Assembly (NCBI RefSeq): GCF_003335215.1
Contig: NZ_QPGB01000001.1
Coordinates: 62,001 to 126,000 of the forward strand
Origin: Parvibium lacunae
GTDB lineage: Bacteria > Pseudomonadota > Gammaproteobacteria > Burkholderiales > Burkholderiaceae_D
Length of the DNA stretch: 64,000 nucleotides
Direction: 5' to 3'
Both the position numbers and the translations under genes were made by a program. A model generated the notes under the pieces. That model did no database searches. It saw only the letters and a list, made by a program, of their open reading frames with translations, and was not told where the DNA came from. Shown here one piece after another: positions 27,478 to 36,971 of this stretch (its first letter is position 1; each line of letters starts with the position of its first letter).

Positions 27478-27504
27478 TTGCTCTTATTGGTGATTGACTA
27501 TAAT
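27478..27504 (+). promoter_or_regulatory. Promoter of tRNA-Ala
   Basis: A consensus TATAAT lies at 27499-27504, 10 bases before the first tRNA base. The upstream TTGCTC at 27478 is a weak -35 at short (15-base) spacing. Confidence 0.55.
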
Positions 27505-27514
27505 CAATAGCGAT

Positions 27515-27590
<76 letters not shown>

Positions 27591-27607
27591 GCCTTGCGTT
27601 GATTGTT

Positions 27608-28492
27608 TCAACCCACCCCCAACAAAATCACTCCCACCATCAACAACCCGCAGCCTAGCAAACGCCAACCATTCACAGCTTCCCGCAGGATGATCATGCC
27701 CAGCAGGGCGCCGACCATCATCGACATTTCTCGTGCGGGGGCGACTAAGCTGACTGGCCCGCCGAGACCGAGCGCGGCTAACACCAAAATATAAGAAAGC
27801 GGGGCGAGTAGCGCAACGGCAAAGGCGAGGTGCCAGTGACCGCGCATAGCTTGGCGAATAGATTGACGTTGCGGTATCGCCCAAGGGATGAGCATACCGA
27901 ACCGCACGGCGTTGGCGCACCAATCCAGAATGACGGGGGCAATCAATAGCACTTTCACCCCATACGCATCAACGATGGTGTAGCTGGCAATTAGTAAGCC
28001 GGTGAGCAGGCCCCAGCGTACGCCCGCACTGATTGTGTTTGAAGCGGAGAATTCCCTAAACCTTTGCCATTGCCCTTGCGTCGCAATCAGCAAAATGCCC
28101 CCCACTACACAGGCGATACCACTCAGCCCGGTAGGCGTGGCGGGTTCGCCCAGTAAGAGGATGGCTGCGCAGCTTGACCATAGTGGCCCGGTGCCGCGTG
28201 CAACTGGGTATACGACGGATAAATCTGCCACGCGGTAGCCGCGTTGTAAACACAGGCTGTAGGCCAAATGAATGAGACCACTGAGGGCGATGCAAACCAA
28301 TACCGGCCCATCCCATGTAATTGGGGTATGAACAATTTCCCAGACCAACCAAGGTAAGTACAGCGCTGCGCCGAGCAGCGTGTAGGCAAACACAAACGCG
28401 GCCCCGACGTGGGCAGCGCGCTTGGCAACTAAGTTCCAGCTCGCGTGAATAAATGCTGCGAGGATGACTAAACCCAATGCAGAAAGGGGCAT
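27608..28492 (-). CDS. EamA/DMT-superfamily transporter
   Basis: 294 residues with ten helices and the two-repeat EamA layout. The start ALGLVILAAFIHASWNLVAKRA is typical of the group that keeps a conserved HASWN near the first helix. YPVARGTGPLWSS in repeat one and LVAPAREMSMMVGALLG in repeat two are equivalent positions. The substrate is unknown. It is convergent with the tRNA-Ala gene, which is 17 bases away. Confidence 0.88.
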   Translation of the reverse strand: MPLSALGLVILAAFIHASWNLVAKRAAHVGAAFVFAYTLLGAALYLPWLVWEIVHTPITWDGPVLVCIALSGLIHLAYSLCLQRGYRVADLSVVYPVARGTGPLWSSCAAILLLGEPATPTGLSGIACVVGGILLIATQGQWQRFREFSASNTISAGVRWGLLTGLLIASYTIVDAYGVKVLLIAPVILDWCANAVRFGMLIPWAIPQRQSIRQAMRGHWHLAFAVALLAPLSYILVLAALGLGGPVSLVAPAREMSMMVGALLGMIILREAVNGWRLLGCGLLMVGVILLGVG

Positions 28493-28711
28493 GGCGTGTG
28501 TCGAAATGGATTATGTGGCGATATTAGCAGCGCTGGTGCATTGCTACAAAAACGAATTAAACAACGCTCACCGCGTTGAGCATAAATTCAGAAAACAGAT
28601 GATATGCTTTGAATGCTGGTTTCACCGCCAGCCACGATAGAAATAATACCTGCTCTCTTTGAACAAGACGTTCCTGACAATATTGATCAAACACTTACGC
28701 TGGAGATTGAA

Positions 28712-29218
28712 ATGGCCACGCTTGATATGTTTACGCTAACCGTGCCGGTATTTAGCCGTGCATTGAATAATCTATTGCACATTTTGCAGAAAGCCCAGGC
28801 GCATGTAGAAGCGAAACAGCTTGACCCGGCCGCCTTGATTCAGTTTCGTTTATTTCCTGATATGTTTCCATTGGCGCGTCAGGTTCAAATTGCAACCGAC
28901 ATGAGTAAAGGCTGTGTCGCTCGTTTGGCTGGGGTGGAGATTCCCGGTTACGCCGACAATGAAACCACATTTGCAGACTTGATTGCACGGGTTGAAAAAA
29001 CGCTGGCCTTTATTGCGTCGATAACCCCTGCCCAACTTGCTGATACGGCGGATAAAGAGATTGTATTGCCGCTACGGGTAAGAACGCTAACCTTTTCAGG
29101 GTTGGTCTATGTACAGAGTTTTGCAATCCCCAATCTCTATTTCCATATCACCACCAGCTACAATATTTTGCGTCATAACGGGGTTGAGTTAGGCAAAATG
29201 GACTTCCTGGGGCAATAA
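28712..29218 (+). CDS. DUF1993 family protein
   Basis: 168 residues from ATG 28712, chosen for its GGAG at 6-base spacing; a longer reading starting at 28613 lacks support. MFTLTVPVFSRALNNLLHILQKA and FPLARQVQIATDMSKGCVARLAG match DUF1993, a helical family related to DinB-like four-helix proteins. The C-terminal PNLYFHITTSYNILRHNGVELGK carries the conserved histidines. The enzymatic role is unknown. It is followed by a strong terminator. Confidence 0.85.
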   Translation: MATLDMFTLTVPVFSRALNNLLHILQKAQAHVEAKQLDPAALIQFRLFPDMFPLARQVQIATDMSKGCVARLAGVEIPGYADNETTFADLIARVEKTLAFIASITPAQLADTADKEIVLPLRVRTLTFSGLVYVQSFAIPNLYFHITTSYNILRHNGVELGKMDFLGQ

Positions 29219-29221
29219 TAA

Positions 29222-29254
29222 AAAACGGCTAGCGTGATTCGCGCTAGCCGTTTT
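29222..29254. terminator. Bidirectional intrinsic terminator
   Basis: Perfect 13-bp stem AAAACGGCTAGCG / CGCTAGCCGTTTT with a 7-base loop. It lies 4 bases after the DUF1993 stop and 4 bases from the 3' end of the convergent tRNA-Val, so it can serve both. Confidence 0.9.
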
Positions 29255-29257
29255 GAT

Positions 29258-29332
29258 TGGTGGGTGATACTGGGATCGAACCAGTGACCCCTGCCGTGTG
29301 AAGGCAGTGCTCTACCCCTGAGCTAACCACCC
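29258..29332 (-). tRNA. tRNA-Val (anticodon CAC)
   Basis: 75-nt tRNA with encoded CCA. The acceptor stem is GGGTGGT / ATCACCC. The anticodon arm is CTGCC-TTCACAC-GGCAG with anticodon CAC, reading GTG. The T-arm is ACTGG-TTCGATC-CCAGT. Confidence 0.94.
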
Positions 29333-29544
29333 TGTGCCGCTTATCACTGCGCTTTTTGAGTCGCATAGATACAGCCTGACATCAGTTAAACGCTATTTTA
29401 ACGCAACTCTCTCTTGCTAACAAACTGGTAGGCGGGCTAGCCCAGAGGGTGTACTGAATGTCACTGATTGTTACCAACTCGTGTCAACTAAATTGATCTG
29501 CGCTCGTCAAAAACCATATCCTTTGTTGCAAGAGCGGACACACC

Positions 29545-30063
29545 ATGTCGAGATTACGATTCAGCACCGGTTTGAGCTTGATGCTCGTGGCGGCGGCGGT
29601 TGGCGCTAATCCTGCCAGTCCGAATATCTACCGCCTACAAACAGAAGATGGCCGAACGCTATACACCGATCGCCCAGCGACCTCAACCTCGGCGACCGCA
29701 ACAACGCAGCTAACCACCATCACCTTGGCATTGCCACCTGCCCCTACGCTCACTGAACAACGTCAGCAACAACAGCAATTACGCCAGGAATATGAAAAAG
29801 TTACGCAGCGGCTTTATCAACGTGAAAGAGAACGTGAGCAAGCTTGGCTGGCGGCTCGGCAGGCGCAAGCGCGTTTTGAGCAATTAAATTCACAGCGGGA
29901 AGCCCAGCGCGAGGCGCTTGCACACGAGCGCTATGTAACCTGGTATGGCATGAGACCGCTCAAACCGAGTTACTTTCAGCGTCAAGCCCAGCTCGACCAA
30001 CAGGTGCAGCAAGCCCAACAGCAGGCCGTACGCGCACAAATGCAGCTACGCCAAGCCCCTTAA
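29545..30063 (+). CDS. Secreted DUF4124-like protein with glutamine-rich coiled coil
   Basis: 172 residues. A signal peptide (about 1-21, ending AVGA) is followed by a short DUF4124-type beta unit (NIYRLQTEDGRTLYTDRP). A long Gln/Arg-rich helix (about 70-170) is likely a coiled coil. DUF4124 proteins are periplasmic with no settled function. A TTGTTGCAAGAGCGGAC stretch lies before the ATG, with no strong Shine-Dalgarno. The 212 bases upstream up to tRNA-Val show no further gene. Confidence 0.78.
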   Translation: MSRLRFSTGLSLMLVAAAVGANPASPNIYRLQTEDGRTLYTDRPATSTSATATTQLTTITLALPPAPTLTEQRQQQQQLRQEYEKVTQRLYQREREREQAWLAARQAQARFEQLNSQREAQREALAHERYVTWYGMRPLKPSYFQRQAQLDQQVQQAQQQAVRAQMQLRQAP

Positions 30064-30091
30064 TGTCTGGCTGACTCGTTAAGCGACATGC

Positions 30092-30958
30092 CTAGCGGCG
30101 TGCGAGGTACACCCCCGCCGCCGCAATCAACATGCCCGCGATGCCCCACAGGGTGAGCACTTCGCCAAACATCACCCATGCGATCAGCGCGGTGACGGAA
30201 GGTGTGAGGTAAAACAGGCTGGCGACGTTGACTGCACTGCCGCTGCGAATCAGCAAATTCAATAAGGTAATCGCGCCAAACGACAGCACCAAGACCAGCC
30301 AAGCCAGCGCCAGCATGAATTCCGCTACCCATTCCACGTGTGCGGTTTCGGTCAGCCACACCAGCAATCCCGTGACGACGGCGCTGGGGAAAAACTGCAA
30401 AATCACGCCCGTGCGCAAATCAAAGCGCGGGCAATACTTTTTCTGGTAAAGCGTGCCTAGCGTAATGCCGAGCAAGGCAATGATGGCAGGCAGCACTTGT
30501 GTAAGCGTTACCGCCGCAATACCCACCGCCTTGTGGCTGACGACCAACCACGTGCCCACTAGACCTAACACTAAACCTAGCCATTGCTTGGCTTGCACTT
30601 TTTCACCTAACCAGGGCGCGGCAATAAATCCCGTAATCACCGGTTGCAAACCCACAATGAGGGCGGTTGCGCCTGCCGGCAAGCCTTTACCAATCGCGGT
30701 AAATACGCCTCCTAGGTAGGTGGCATGGACTAGCAGACCGCTAATGCCAATGTGCAGCCACTGCTTTTTATCTTGTGGCCAGGGCGCACGAGTCAGAAAG
30801 ACCACGGGCAGCATCAAGCCAATCACCCACAAATAACGAATCAGCAAAAAGGTCAGCGGTTCGGTATGGGGTAGGCCAAATTTCGCCCCGATAAAACCGG
30901 TGCTCCACAACAGGACAAACAACAATGGGTAAAGTGGGGTCAGCAATGTGGCGGGCAT
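30092..30958 (-). CDS. EamA/DMT-superfamily transporter
   Basis: 288 residues with ten helices. LYPLLFVLLWSTGFIGAKFGLPHTEPLTFLLIRY is the archetypal first EamA helix pair. The second repeat contains SGSAVNVASLFYLTPSVTALIAW. It is the fourth DMT exporter in the window. The substrate is unknown. Confidence 0.89.
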   Translation of the reverse strand: MPATLLTPLYPLLFVLLWSTGFIGAKFGLPHTEPLTFLLIRYLWVIGLMLPVVFLTRAPWPQDKKQWLHIGISGLLVHATYLGGVFTAIGKGLPAGATALIVGLQPVITGFIAAPWLGEKVQAKQWLGLVLGLVGTWLVVSHKAVGIAAVTLTQVLPAIIALLGITLGTLYQKKYCPRFDLRTGVILQFFPSAVVTGLLVWLTETAHVEWVAEFMLALAWLVLVLSFGAITLLNLLIRSGSAVNVASLFYLTPSVTALIAWVMFGEVLTLWGIAGMLIAAAGVYLARR

Positions 30959-31066
30959 AGTATTTTTTCTTAAGTAAATGCTTACAAATTGTAGAGCAAC
31001 TTAGCGCGTTGTGTCTGTCGAGTAGCCGATAAACCCATGCCTTATCAAAAGAGTGAGCGGAAAAGA

Positions 31067-31579
31067 CTAGCTATCAGTAATCACTTGCCGCCACTGAGCA
31101 AGCTTGGCATCAGCGCTGAGCGCGGCATGGGCAGGGCTGCTGGAGGGCAACCGCGCATACTGCAGTGTCTGCTCCTGCGGAAGCAGGTTCAGTTGGGGTA
31201 ACACCGTGCGCTTGAAAGTGGCCTCCGCCAGACTACCGTTAAAGAATACATGCGTGATCTGCGGATGCTGTGCAAAGAATTGCGCAAAGTCATTCGCCAC
31301 TATCGAGGCCGGTGCAATAGCCGCATCCAAACTCCCAACGCGCTCACACGATTGCAGCACATCCCATACCGCGATTCCCGCCGTTTGTAGGGCCGCCACG
31401 CGGCTAGCATATGGCAATGCCCCATCAAATCTCAATAGCTGCGCCATGATCGGCCAAAACGCATTGCGCGGGTGGGCGTAGTACTGCTGGGCTTGCAGCG
31501 AGGCCACGCCCGGCATGCTGCCTAATATCAGCCGGGTGGCGGTAGGCGTGCTGATGGGTGGGAAGGCATGGATGGTCAT
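31067..31579 (-). CDS. DNA-deoxyinosine (hypoxanthine-DNA) glycosylase, UDG superfamily
   Basis: 170 residues. The opening LILGSMPGVASLQAQQYYAHPRNAFWPIM is the family 6 uracil-glycosylase fold signature, in which the GSMPG loop and the HPRN segment replace the usual UDG catalytic loop. The C-terminal LPSSSPAHA is the minor-groove/substrate loop. In the known family it removes hypoxanthine formed by adenine deamination. It is full length and stands between a DMT exporter and a DinB protein with no obvious operon. Confidence 0.88.
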   Translation of the reverse strand: MTIHAFPPISTPTATRLILGSMPGVASLQAQQYYAHPRNAFWPIMAQLLRFDGALPYASRVAALQTAGIAVWDVLQSCERVGSLDAAIAPASIVANDFAQFFAQHPQITHVFFNGSLAEATFKRTVLPQLNLLPQEQTLQYARLPSSSPAHAALSADAKLAQWRQVITDS

Positions 31580-31634
31580 CTAAATATGCAGAGCGTGATG
31601 CAATGAGCCACTTAATTAGCGACTAAACAATCTC

Positions 31635-32144
31635 TCAAGATGCAGTGCTAGCCCGCCGTTCAGGCTCACGCAGGTGCAAAAACTTGGTGTACAAATCGCG
31701 CGGTGGGTTGATGGCCAGCGATTTGAGAATTTGCCCGACATTACCCCGGTGGTTGCTACCGTGGGTAATCACATGCATCAGTATTTCTAGGCGCGTCATT
31801 TGGCCCGCATCGCCATCGGTAAAGGTAAAGGCAATGGTTTCATTCAGCGCTGCTTCGCTGACGTTAGCGACGTATTGCTCGTACCAGCCATCGGTTTCCG
31901 TCATTGCCTTGCGCAAGACGTCGAGCGTGGGTAACTCTTTGGTATGTGTCGCATCGTAGGGGCGCGGTGTGCCGCTTAAATGGGCCTGAAAAATGCAGTC
32001 CACAATATGAATGTGGTTGAGAGTACGAATGCAGGCGGAGAGCTGCTCGGCGTGCTGGGCGGGTAAGTTGGCGACTGCTGCTAGTAGCTCGGCATCAGCC
32101 CAGGATTTGTAGGCGAAGAGGGATTGGAGGGTGGTGGTAGACAT
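31635..32144 (-). CDS. DinB-family protein (four-helix metal-dependent)
   Basis: 169 residues. LQSLFAYKSWADAELLAAV opens the DinB/DUF664 four-helix bundle. The metal-binding histidines are in TLNHIHIVDC and in the C-terminal HVITHGSNHRGNVGQIL. Members act as thiol-dependent transferases or remain uncharacterised; the actual reaction here is unknown. It is the last backbone gene before the AT-rich pair at 32275. Confidence 0.85.
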   Translation of the reverse strand: MSTTTLQSLFAYKSWADAELLAAVANLPAQHAEQLSACIRTLNHIHIVDCIFQAHLSGTPRPYDATHTKELPTLDVLRKAMTETDGWYEQYVANVSEAALNETIAFTFTDGDAGQMTRLEILMHVITHGSNHRGNVGQILKSLAINPPRDLYTKFLHLREPERRASTAS

Positions 32145-32274
32145 GGTGGGATAGAAAGTGAATTGCGTATGGGTATATGCTTAAAAATTTTGGTATGCGC
32201 GTCAATTGTCTAAGCTGTGCTCTTCCATATATCTACGGACTATATTATTAGAGGATAGTCGTTCTACTGTTTAA

Positions 32275-33009
32275 TTACGTACTGATGAGGCCAGCTAAAT
32301 ATAAAAGCTCTTCAATTGTCGCTCGATACTCAAGCCGTATATTTCTTATATCATCTCTTCTACAGTTATATTTCACTCGGTGAGCTGATAAATTGCCTAG
32401 TTCTCTAAATTTATCTATATCTCTCTTTACATCATTTGATATCTTTATTTCAGTTCTTGAAATAGCCTTGTTAATCAGGGTTTTTAAGTTTTGGTAGTTT
32501 CCTTCAGCATCTTTTATATCATTCTCAATTTTCGCATTCTCAAAAGAATGAATTAGTAATACTTCTAATAACCGCCGCATCATTAAACTACAGGCATCAA
32601 ATAGATGATTTTCATAACTTGCATTTATTTGCTGAGAAAGTTTAATGAGATAAGAACGTTTTGTTTCTTGCAGTAATACCTCGGGTATTATTGAATCATC
32701 AGAAACGATATCCTCTGTTTCATTGATATCAGGATGTAATTCTCTAAGTTCTATTAAGCGTTTAATAGAAAGTCGATAAGTAGTTTGTTTGGATCCTTTG
32801 ACAAAGGCTTTTGATTTGATGATATTTTTTTTTAGCCTGCTTTGATTAGGTTTTGCGAAGCCTAAAGCAAAGATGATTGAAGATATATCATTAACTGTAA
32901 ATTCCAATTCTTTTTTGTTCTCAGAAAGAAAATAAGCAAGGAGCTCGACTTTCTCTAATTCAGTTTTTTCTACTAAAGAAGCTTGATTAGAAAAGTGTTC
33001 TATTTTCAT
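32275..33009 (-). CDS. Protein of unknown function with a HEPN/DUF4145-like C-terminal domain
   Basis: 244 residues, strongly AT-rich. Residues 15-90 look like a winged helix (LLAYFLSENKKELEFTVNDI, then TTYRLSIKRLIELREL). Residues 125-242 form a helical domain with HLFDACSLMMRRLLEVLLIH and FRELGNLSAH, ending RATIEELLYLAG. The R202...GN...H210 pattern matches the DUF4145 branch of HEPN domains, many of which are RNases or ligand-binding parts of defence systems. The start overlaps the stop of the upstream gene by ATGA. Function is inferred from fold only. Confidence 0.65.
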   Translation of the reverse strand: MKIEHFSNQASLVEKTELEKVELLAYFLSENKKELEFTVNDISSIIFALGFAKPNQSRLKKNIIKSKAFVKGSKQTTYRLSIKRLIELRELHPDINETEDIVSDDSIIPEVLLQETKRSYLIKLSQQINASYENHLFDACSLMMRRLLEVLLIHSFENAKIENDIKDAEGNYQNLKTLINKAISRTEIKISNDVKRDIDKFRELGNLSAHRVKYNCRRDDIRNIRLEYRATIEELLYLAGLIST

Positions 33010-33581
33010 GATTCAGCAGGAAGTTGTTCAGATACAAATATCTCCCCAGAGCGGGTTAGTTGCCATTTAGAGCTATCTTCAGTATTTGGTTCAAATAAAT
33101 CTCTGTTATTTTTTTCGTTGGTCATTATTTGGCGTAGATGGTTAGGACGTTTAATTTTTAACATCTTATAAGCATATTCGATTTGACCAACTGAGAAGCT
33201 CTCCTGATTTAATTTCTCGGTTATGTAGTGACCAATTACTGCAATAATATTTCCATTGCCATTTCCGGGTTTTTTCTCTTCAATATAATCTGCCAACGAT
33301 GGTATATCTCCGTTCCCGTGGATATCAAAGCGTTCTATAGAGATTTTTGCTGCGCTTTTCTTAGTTGAAGTTGTTTTTTTGATTGGGGCCTTTTTCGGAG
33401 GCGTTTTCTTTTCCGTAGGGGGCATTTCTATAATGGGTGTGATTTCTTCCCTTTTTTTCGATTCAGGTTTTCTCAGAATTTCTTTAAACTCGTTTAGATA
33501 TTTCGTTACGAAAGACTCTGAGCCCTCTAATTCAATAGTTCCTTCAATTAAATTTATTTTTGCCTTTGTTATTTCACCCAT
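33006..33581 (-). CDS. Protein of unknown function, Lys/Pro linker and winged-helix-like C-terminus
   Basis: 191 residues, AT-rich, with a strong Shine-Dalgarno (AGGAG at 6 bases). Residues 5-37 form a small beta-alpha unit (AKINLIEGTIELEGSESF, then KYLNEFKEIL). Residues 53-80 are a basic Lys/Pro/Thr linker. Residues 92-187 appear to be a helical or winged-helix domain (IIAVIGHYITEKL, GQIEYAYKMLKIKRPNHLRQ, WQLTRSGEIFVSEQL). It is translationally coupled to the HEPN-like gene. I do not recognise a named family. The pair occurs as an isolated AT-rich insert between conserved genes. Confidence 0.65.
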   Translation of the reverse strand: MGEITKAKINLIEGTIELEGSESFVTKYLNEFKEILRKPESKKREEITPIIEMPPTEKKTPPKKAPIKKTTSTKKSAAKISIERFDIHGNGDIPSLADYIEEKKPGNGNGNIIAVIGHYITEKLNQESFSVGQIEYAYKMLKIKRPNHLRQIMTNEKNNRDLFEPNTEDSSKWQLTRSGEIFVSEQLPAES

Positions 33582-33737
33582 TTCTTTCTCCTCTTAATCA
33601 GATGTATATGTCGCTTACAGTTTGCATTAAATAGGTAAGTTGCATTTTTATATATCAGTCGTACTAAAGCAAGATGTGAGAAGCGTGAGATTTATGTTCG
33701 TTGTATTTTTAGTTGGAGGATTTCACTCATAGAGAAA

Positions 33738-33769
33738 TAAAAGGGCCGCTATTTCTAGCGGCCCCCTTT
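33738..33769 (-). terminator. Terminator of acnA
   Basis: GGGCCGCTA / TAGCGGCCC hairpin with a short loop, followed on the minus strand by TTTTATTT. It lies 24 bases past the acnA stop. Confidence 0.85.
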
Positions 33770-33792
33770 GCTTTCCTACGTTCCTACTGGAC

Positions 33793-36498
33793 TTACGCAG
33801 CGAGTAACTGACGCAACACAAACGGCAAGATACCACCGTGTTTGTAGTAGTCCACTTCAATCGGGGTGTCGATGCGCAGCAGCACTTTCACTTCTTGTTT
33901 GCTGCCGTCGGCTCGGTGGATGACCAGCGTGACGTCTTGCTGGGGTTTCACTTCGCCATCTAAGCCCAACACTTCAAAGGTTTCTTTGCCGGTGATGCCG
34001 AGGGATTCGGCGCTGTCGTTACCTTTGAATTGCAGGGGCAGCACACCCATACCAATCAGGTTAGAACGGTGAATGCGCTCGAAGCTACGGGCGCACACGG
34101 CTTTGACGCCGAGTAGTTGTGTACCTTTAGCGGCCCAGTCGCGTGAAGAGCCAGTACCGTATTCTTCACCCCCAAAAATCACGGTGGGGGTGCCGGCGTC
34201 CATGTACTTCATGGCGGCGTCGTAAATGCTCATCTCTTCGCCGGTGGGTTGGAAGAGGGTGATGCCGCCTTCCACGCGCGAGCCATCGGCTTTCGCGGGG
34301 ATCATCAAGTTTTTAATACGGACGTTGGCAAAGGTGCCGCGCATCATCACGTCGTGGTTACCGCGACGGGCGCCGTAGCTGTTGAAGTCGGCTTTCGCGA
34401 CTTTGTTGGCCACGAGGAATTTACCCGCAGGGGTGGTTTCTTTGAAGGAACCGGCTGGGGAAATGTGGTCGGTCGTCACTGAGTCACCAAACACGCCGAG
34501 GGCGCGCGCGCCAGTGATGTTGCCGGCTGCGCCTTTGGGTTCCATGCTGAAGTCAGCAAAGAATGGAGGTTCGGCGATGTAGGTGGATTTGGGCCAGTTG
34601 TACACTTGGCCTTCGACGGACTGCACTTTGTTCCACAGTTCGTGGTCTTTGGTGAGGTCGGCGTAGAGGCGTTTGTAGGTTTTGGAATCCATCGCATATT
34701 TCATGACGCTGGCCACTTCTTGGCTGCTTGGCCAGATGTCGCCGAGGTACACGGCTTTGCCTTCGCCATCGTAGCCAACGGGTTCGGTCATGAGGTCACG
34801 GGTGACGTTACCGGCAATCGCATAGGCGACGACCAGCGGTGGGCTGGCGAGGAAGTTGGCGCGCAGGTTGGGGTGAATCCGCGCTTCAAAGTTACGGTTG
34901 CCAGAGAGGACAGCGGCACAGACGAGATCGTTTTTAACGATGGCTTCGTCAATGTGGTCGGCCAAGGGACCTGCGTTGCCAATACAGGTGGTGCAACCAT
35001 ACGCCGCGACGTTGAAACCGAGTTTTTCGAGGTAAGGCAACAGGCCCGCATTTTTCAGATACTCACTGACCACACGGCTTCCGGGGGCGAGCGAGGTTTT
35101 AATGTGGGGAGCGACGGTGAGGCCTTTTTCCACGGCTTTTTTCGCTAACAAGCCCGCTGCCAGCAGCACGCCGGGGTTGGAAGTGTTGGTGCAAGAAGTG
35201 ATGGCGGCAATCAGCACATCGCCGGAACCAATGTCCAGGCCTTTGCTGGTGGTGTAGCGTTGGCCGAGGTCTTCAGCGGCTTTGCTAAAGCCGTTTTCAG
35301 CGGCGGGTTTGCTGAACAAGTCGGTGAAGGTGGATTTGACTTTACCGATTTGAATGCGGTCTTGTGGGCGCTTAGGACCCGCCAAGCTCGGTTCGATTTT
35401 GCCGAGGTCGAGCACCAAGGTTTTGCTGTAGTCAATTTGACCGGCTTTAGGGACACCGAACAGGCCTTGCGCTTTGAAGTAGGACTGGAAGGCTTCGATT
35501 TCGGCTTTGCTGCGGCCGGAACCTTCAAAGTATTCAATGGTGGCTTCATCAACAGGGAAGAAACCCATGGTGGCACCGTATTCTGGGGCCATGTTGGCGA
35601 TGGTCGCACGGTCGGGCAACGGCAGGCTCGCGGTGCCGTCACCGAAGAATTCAACAAACTTGCCGACCACTTTTTCTTTACGCAGCAGTTCAGTAATGGT
35701 CAGGGCCAAGTCGGTGGCGGTACAGCCTTCGCGCAGTTTGCCTTTGAGTTCGACACCGACCACATCGGGGGTGAGGAAGTACACGGGCTGGCCGAGCATA
35801 CCGGCTTCGGCTTCAATCCCGCCCACGCCCCAGCCGACCACGCCAATGCCGTTAATCATGGTGGTGTGGCTGTCGGTACCGACGAGGGAGTCAAAGTAGT
35901 ACACGCCTTCTTTGTTTTTATGCACGCCACGAGCGAGGTATTCCAAGTTCACTTGGTGGACGATACCAATGCCGGGGGGCACAACTTTGAACGTATCAAA
36001 TGCTTGCATGCCCCACTTCATAAACTGGTAACGCTCTTGGTTGCGTTCAAATTCCAGTTTCATGTTGAGATCAAGCGCTTTTTCGTTGCCGAAGTGGTCA
36101 ATCATCACGGAGTGGTCAACGACGAGGTCCACAGGCACTAATGGCTCAATGGTTTTGGGGTTTTTACCCATTTTGGCGGCCACATTACGCATGGCGGCTA
36201 AATCTGCTAGCAGAGGCACGCCAGTAAAGTCTTGCAAGACCACGCGGGAAACCACGAAAGGAATTTCATCAACTCGTTCAGCGTTCGGCTGCCAGTTGGC
36301 CAGTTGTCGGACGTGTTCTTCGGTAATTTTTTTACCGTCGTAGTTACGCAAAACCGATTCAAGCACAATCCGAATCGACACGGGCAAACGCGCCATTTTG
36401 CTTTTGAGTGCGCGGCCGAGAACGGGTAGCGAGTAATACTTGCCTTTTTTGCTGCCAATGCCGAATTCCTGCAGCGTATTCAGAAGGTTGTGTGCCAT
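33793..36498 (-). CDS. acnA: Aconitate hydratase A
   Basis: 901 residues. It interconverts citrate and isocitrate in the TCA cycle with a [4Fe-4S] cluster. Cluster cysteines are in [11 protein letters not shown] and [35 protein letters not shown] and the C-terminal swivel domain [15 protein letters not shown] are intact. I start at ATG 36498 (MAHNLLNTL), which has GGAG 8 bases upstream. It is AcnA-type, not AcnB or AcnD. Upstream it has a CTTATATAT...ATATATAAG palindrome shared with the mdh/gntR region. Confidence 0.97.
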   Translation of the reverse strand: MAHNLLNTLQEFGIGSKKGKYYSLPVLGRALKSKMARLPVSIRIVLESVLRNYDGKKITEEHVRQLANWQPNAERVDEIPFVVSRVVLQDFTGVPLLADLAAMRNVAAKMGKNPKTIEPLVPVDLVVDHSVMIDHFGNEKALDLNMKLEFERNQERYQFMKWGMQAFDTFKVVPPGIGIVHQVNLEYLARGVHKNKEGVYYFDSLVGTDSHTTMINGIGVVGWGVGGIEAEAGMLGQPVYFLTPDVVGVELKGKLREGCTATDLALTITELLRKEKVVGKFVEFFGDGTASLPLPDRATIANMAPEYGATMGFFPVDEATIEYFEGSGRSKAEIEAFQSYFKAQGLFGVPKAGQIDYSKTLVLDLGKIEPSLAGPKRPQDRIQIGKVKSTFTDLFSKPAAENGFSKAAEDLGQRYTTSKGLDIGSGDVLIAAITSCTNTSNPGVLLAAGLLAKKAVEKGLTVAPHIKTSLAPGSRVVSEYLKNAGLLPYLEKLGFNVAAYGCTTCIGNAGPLADHIDEAIVKNDLVCAAVLSGNRNFEARIHPNLRANFLASPPLVVAYAIAGNVTRDLMTEPVGYDGEGKAVYLGDIWPSSQEVASVMKYAMDSKTYKRLYADLTKDHELWNKVQSVEGQVYNWPKSTYIAEPPFFADFSMEPKGAAGNITGARALGVFGDSVTTDHISPAGSFKETTPAGKFLVANKVAKADFNSYGARRGNHDVMMRGTFANVRIKNLMIPAKADGSRVEGGITLFQPTGEEMSIYDAAMKYMDAGTPTVIFGGEEYGTGSSRDWAAKGTQLLGVKAVCARSFERIHRSNLIGMGVLPLQFKGNDSAESLGITGKETFEVLGLDGEVKPQQDVTLVIHRADGSKQEVKVLLRIDTPIEVDYYKHGGILPFVLRQLLAA

Positions 36499-36696
36499 GC
36501 GATTTCTCCGTGATGGGTAAACTTGAATCAAGTAATACGATTTTATCGGCCTCGCTCGCCTCCGTGTTGCGTCCAGCTGAAACAAACTGAATAGGTGTCT
36601 GTTTCAGTCCACGACGCTGAACGTGGCTTGAAAATCTCGACGCGCTGGGGGCTGCTCATCGGCCAACGCGAACCGCAATTGAGTGAGAGCTGGTTA

Positions 36697-36715
36697 CTTA
36701 TATATTATATATAAG
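36697..36715. promoter_or_regulatory. Palindromic operator candidate upstream of acnA
   Basis: A perfect 9-bp inverted repeat around one T: CTTATATAT-T-ATATATAAG. Related boxes lie between mdh and gntR. It is probably the GntR regulator's site; this is inference from shared sequence. The whole acnA-chemoreceptor spacer (36499-36971, 473 bases) holds this box, a second palindrome and a sigma-28 promoter, and no gene. Confidence 0.5.
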
Positions 36716-36772
36716 AGTTGAATTGGTGAACAGTGAATTAGTACGCGAGGTCAACGGGTGGGAAGCAGTTAA

Positions 36773-36790
36773 ATTTTACCTTGGTAAAAT
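36773..36790. promoter_or_regulatory. Palindrome ATTTTACC-TT-GGTAAAAT
   Basis: Perfect 8-bp arms in the acnA-chemoreceptor intergenic region. It resembles a dimeric-regulator operator. Which gene it serves and which protein binds are unknown. Confidence 0.4.
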
Positions 36791-36881
36791 AATTGTTTAT
36801 TAATTAATCTATGTGATTATATTTTTATCGTAATTGCGGGTCAGTAGAGCGGTTTCTCTCATAAATAAGTATGGAAAATGC

Positions 36882-36908
36882 TAAACACTGCAAAAGTTTT
36901 TCCGATAA
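36882..36908 (+). promoter_or_regulatory. Sigma-28 (FliA) promoter of the chemoreceptor gene
   Basis: TAAA (36882-36885), exactly 15 bases, then TCCGATAA (36901-36908). This matches the flagellar sigma-28 consensus TAAA-N15-GCCGATAA at all but one position. It lies about 63 bases upstream of the chemoreceptor ATG, the expected place for a class 3 flagellar/chemotaxis promoter. Confidence 0.8.
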
Positions 36909-36971
36909 GGTGTGTATTCATACGCTTGTTTTCAACCTTGCCAAGTCATAACACGAAGAATGGAGTAAGCC

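Noticed and set aside
31067-32144. Deoxyinosine glycosylase and DinB protein as a DNA-repair operon
   Set aside because: Neighbouring and co-oriented but with a 55-base gap, no coupling, and no known functional link; DinB here is the four-helix family, not polymerase IV.
35260-36141. Long plus-strand open frame (293 codons) opposite acnA
   Set aside because: Low-complexity Phe/Gly/Val-rich translation antisense to a highly conserved gene; an artefact of codon bias.
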